Shown here: positions 5,469 to 6,386 of the stretch, piece by piece
Numbering within the stretch: the stretch's first letter is position 1
How the letters are laid out: each line of letters begins with the position of its first letter
NCBI GenBank assembly: GCA_030640215.1
Contig: DAOWJU010000150.1
Location: 1-6,386, forward strand
Source of the DNA: Desulfuromonadales bacterium
GTDB taxonomy: Bacteria; Desulfobacterota; Desulfuromonadia; Desulfuromonadales; BM103
DNA length: 6,386 nucleotides
Direction: 5' to 3'
Notes under the pieces: generated by a model
Seen by the model: only the letters and a program-made list of their open reading frames with translations
The model's database searches: none
Told to the model about the DNA's origin: nothing
Position numbers and translations under genes: made by a program

Positions 5469-5510
5469 AAGATACTCGTAATTGTGAAACCTGGATATGA
5501 CTTTGGTCAA
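5469..5510 (-). promoter_or_regulatory. HcpR/FNR-like box and -10 of the NapH-like gene
   Basis: On the minus strand TTGACCAAAGTCAT (5497-5510) is followed after exactly 22 bp by TATCTT (5469-5474, 4/6 to -10 consensus, with T1, A2 and T6 kept). The geometry is identical to the promoters at 2275 and 3880. The start is predicted at 5462, 3 nt before the ATG. It lies in the 125-bp gap after the phosphoribosyltransferase stop, so the NapH-like gene has its own promoter even if some readthrough occurs. Confidence 0.7.
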
Positions 5511-5584
5511 TTTTGTCGGAATCGGATGGAAGCTTTTTTAAATGGGGCCATCTCCGATGCAGCACTATCTTCCCACAACAGGTA

Positions 5585-6274
5585 TCATGTCTCCGGGAAT
5601 TCAAGCAATATCTGTTCAGCTTCAGCTTCGTTGACGTCGTTCCAGTGCTGATAGGCTGATGCCACGGCAAAGGAATGACCACTCCGGATGTTGGCACAAC
5701 AGACCATAGCAACTTTTTCCGCCATGCTCTGCACAGAATTATCGTGGCCAGTAGGAACAGCGACAATAAGATCTCCGACTCCCGCCCGACGCAAGGCGGC
5801 CACAGCTGCATACATGGTGAAGCCGCTAGCCAGTCCATCATCGACCACAATGACTTCGCGTGCAGTCATATCTGGCATTGGCCGCCCTTTTCGTAACGCC
5901 GCGACCCGTCTGACGACCTTTGACCTGGTCTTTTCGAGCCCCCAGGCAACGTCAACCTCGTCCAGACCAACAGCACTGATCATTGCTTCATTGAGCAGGT
6001 AGCTGCCATCAAATGCAACCGCCCCGTAACCGGCTTCGGTGTTCCAGGGCAAAGTGATTTTACTGACGACCGCTACATCCAACTGGCAGCCCAGAGCTTC
6101 GGCCACCGGGACCGCTACCGGCACCCCGCCGGCCGGGATGGCGAGCACCAAGGGATGTTGCAAACTGAGCTGTTGAACCAATCCAGGCAGCATCTGCCCC
6201 GCCTCGTAACGATCCGCAAAGAGTCCCGTCCGGTCGCGTAGTTCTTCGATCTCAAGGATATGTTCGCATTTCAT
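5585..6274 (-). CDS. Phosphoribosyltransferase-family protein
   Basis: 229 aa, cytoplasmic, type I phosphoribosyltransferase fold. The PRPP-binding motif is VIVVDDGLASGFTM (141-154), with the usual paired aspartates D145-D146. An early loop, LAIPAGGVPVA (44-54), and VVSKITLPWNTEAGYGAVAF (69-88) match a stand-alone subfamily in which the more common PRGGVPVA and VRKLG blocks are altered (A48 for R, S71 for R). The substrate is unknown; relatives are usually annotated only as phosphoribosyltransferases. I chose the ATG at 6274 (MKCEHILEIEEL) because GGTGA lies 7 nt before it. In-frame ATGs at 6289, 6310, 6340 and 6358 lack a ribosome binding site, and their sequence overlaps inverted repeats. 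It precedes the NapH-like gene on the same strand, 125 bp apart. I see no strong promoter of its own in the window. Confidence 0.85.
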   Translation of the reverse strand: MKCEHILEIEELRDRTGLFADRYEAGQMLPGLVQQLSLQHPLVLAIPAGGVPVAVPVAEALGCQLDVAVVSKITLPWNTEAGYGAVAFDGSYLLNEAMISAVGLDEVDVAWGLEKTRSKVVRRVAALRKGRPMPDMTAREVIVVDDGLASGFTMYAAVAALRRAGVGDLIVAVPTGHDNSVQSMAEKVAMVCCANIRSGHSFAVASAYQHWNDVNEAEAEQILLEFPET

Positions 6275-6320
6275 AATGACTTCACCCATCAATAATGAAT
6301 TGCCCGACATGCTGCCCAAA

Positions 6321-6360
6321 GGAATGCCAAACTGCACCATCAGTGCAGACCAAGGCATCC
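6321..6360. repeat. Two-tier inverted repeat upstream of the phosphoribosyltransferase gene
   Basis: The inner stem CTGCAC-CATCA-GTGCAG (6332-6348) is perfect. The outer arms GGAATGCC (6321-6328) and GGCATCC (6354-6360) pair with one bulged A. There is no U-tract on either strand beyond the stem. It lies next to copy B of the direct repeat and may be part of a longer repeat cut by the window end, or a structure in the leader of the minus-strand gene. Confidence 0.45.
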
Positions 6361-6386
6361 TGGTGTCGCGTCAGTTTGTCGTTGAC
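6360..6386. repeat. 19-bp direct repeat, copy B, preceded by a 10-bp repeated block
   Basis: GCGTCAGTTTGTCGTTGAC (6368-6386) is identical to 4426-4444 and is cut by the window end. Just before it, CTGGTGTCGC (6360-6369) is identical to 4288-4297. At the first locus the two blocks are separated by about 130 bp of palindrome-rich sequence; here they are fused, sharing GC. Confidence 0.7.

Noticed and set aside
5511..5584. A terminator between the phosphoribosyltransferase and NapH-like genes
   Set aside because: On the minus strand only a weak GATGG/CCATC pairing with an 18-nt loop is present, followed by no U-tract.
6275..6358. The 28-residue N-terminal extension of the phosphoribosyltransferase from ATG 6358
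   Set aside because: No ribosome site precedes 6358, the stretch overlaps a two-tier inverted repeat, and the ATG at 6274 has GGTGA at proper spacing.

Overview
The window looks like proteobacterial DNA of middling GC content from an organism able to live at low oxygen. A gammaproteobacterium is my best guess, from protein style only (low confidence). It carries a B12-dependent ribonucleotide reductase, several iron-sulfur and diiron proteins, and three copies of one FNR-superfamily type operator.

Layout. 1-1988 (minus): nrdJ, class II ribonucleotide reductase, running off the left edge. 1989-2352: a divergent control region, with an nrdJ promoter covered by two NrdR-type boxes 31 bp apart, and an HcpR/FNR-like box serving the rightward operon. 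2353-3599 (plus): a tight three-gene operon encoding a 79-aa three-cysteine domain protein, a 152-aa cysteine-rich presumed Fe-S protein and a 183-aa hemerythrin. 3605-3762: a short MITE-like element with 15-bp imperfect terminal inverted repeats, lying between the operon's last stop codon and its strong terminator (3790-3820). 3955-4233 (plus): a 92-aa zinc-ribbon-like protein of unknown function with its own promoter. 4234-4457: non-coding DNA full of inverted repeats. 4458-5459 (minus): a NapH-like polytopic membrane protein with two [4Fe-4S] ferredoxin motifs. 5585-6274 (minus): a phosphoribosyltransferase-family protein. 6275-6386: inverted repeats and one copy of a 19-bp direct repeat whose other copy is at 4426-4444.

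Main result. Three transcription units carry a 14-bp box of the form TTGAC-N4-GTCAT: the hemerythrin operon (2275-2288), the zinc-ribbon gene (3880-3893) and the NapH-like gene (5497-5510, minus strand). Each is followed, after exactly 22 bp, by a plausible -10 hexamer, which centres the box near -41.5, the geometry of class II activation by CRP/FNR proteins. The box resembles the wTTGACnnnnGTCAAw signal I recall for HcpR, a regulator linked to nitrosative stress. I infer one small regulon, probably for NO or O2 defence or Fe-S/diiron maintenance. The split RIC-like gene pair (a small cysteine domain and a hemerythrin as separate proteins around a presumed Fe-S protein), the orphan zinc ribbon and the membrane ferredoxin would work in the same response. 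Function is inference; the shared promoter geometry is read directly from the sequence.
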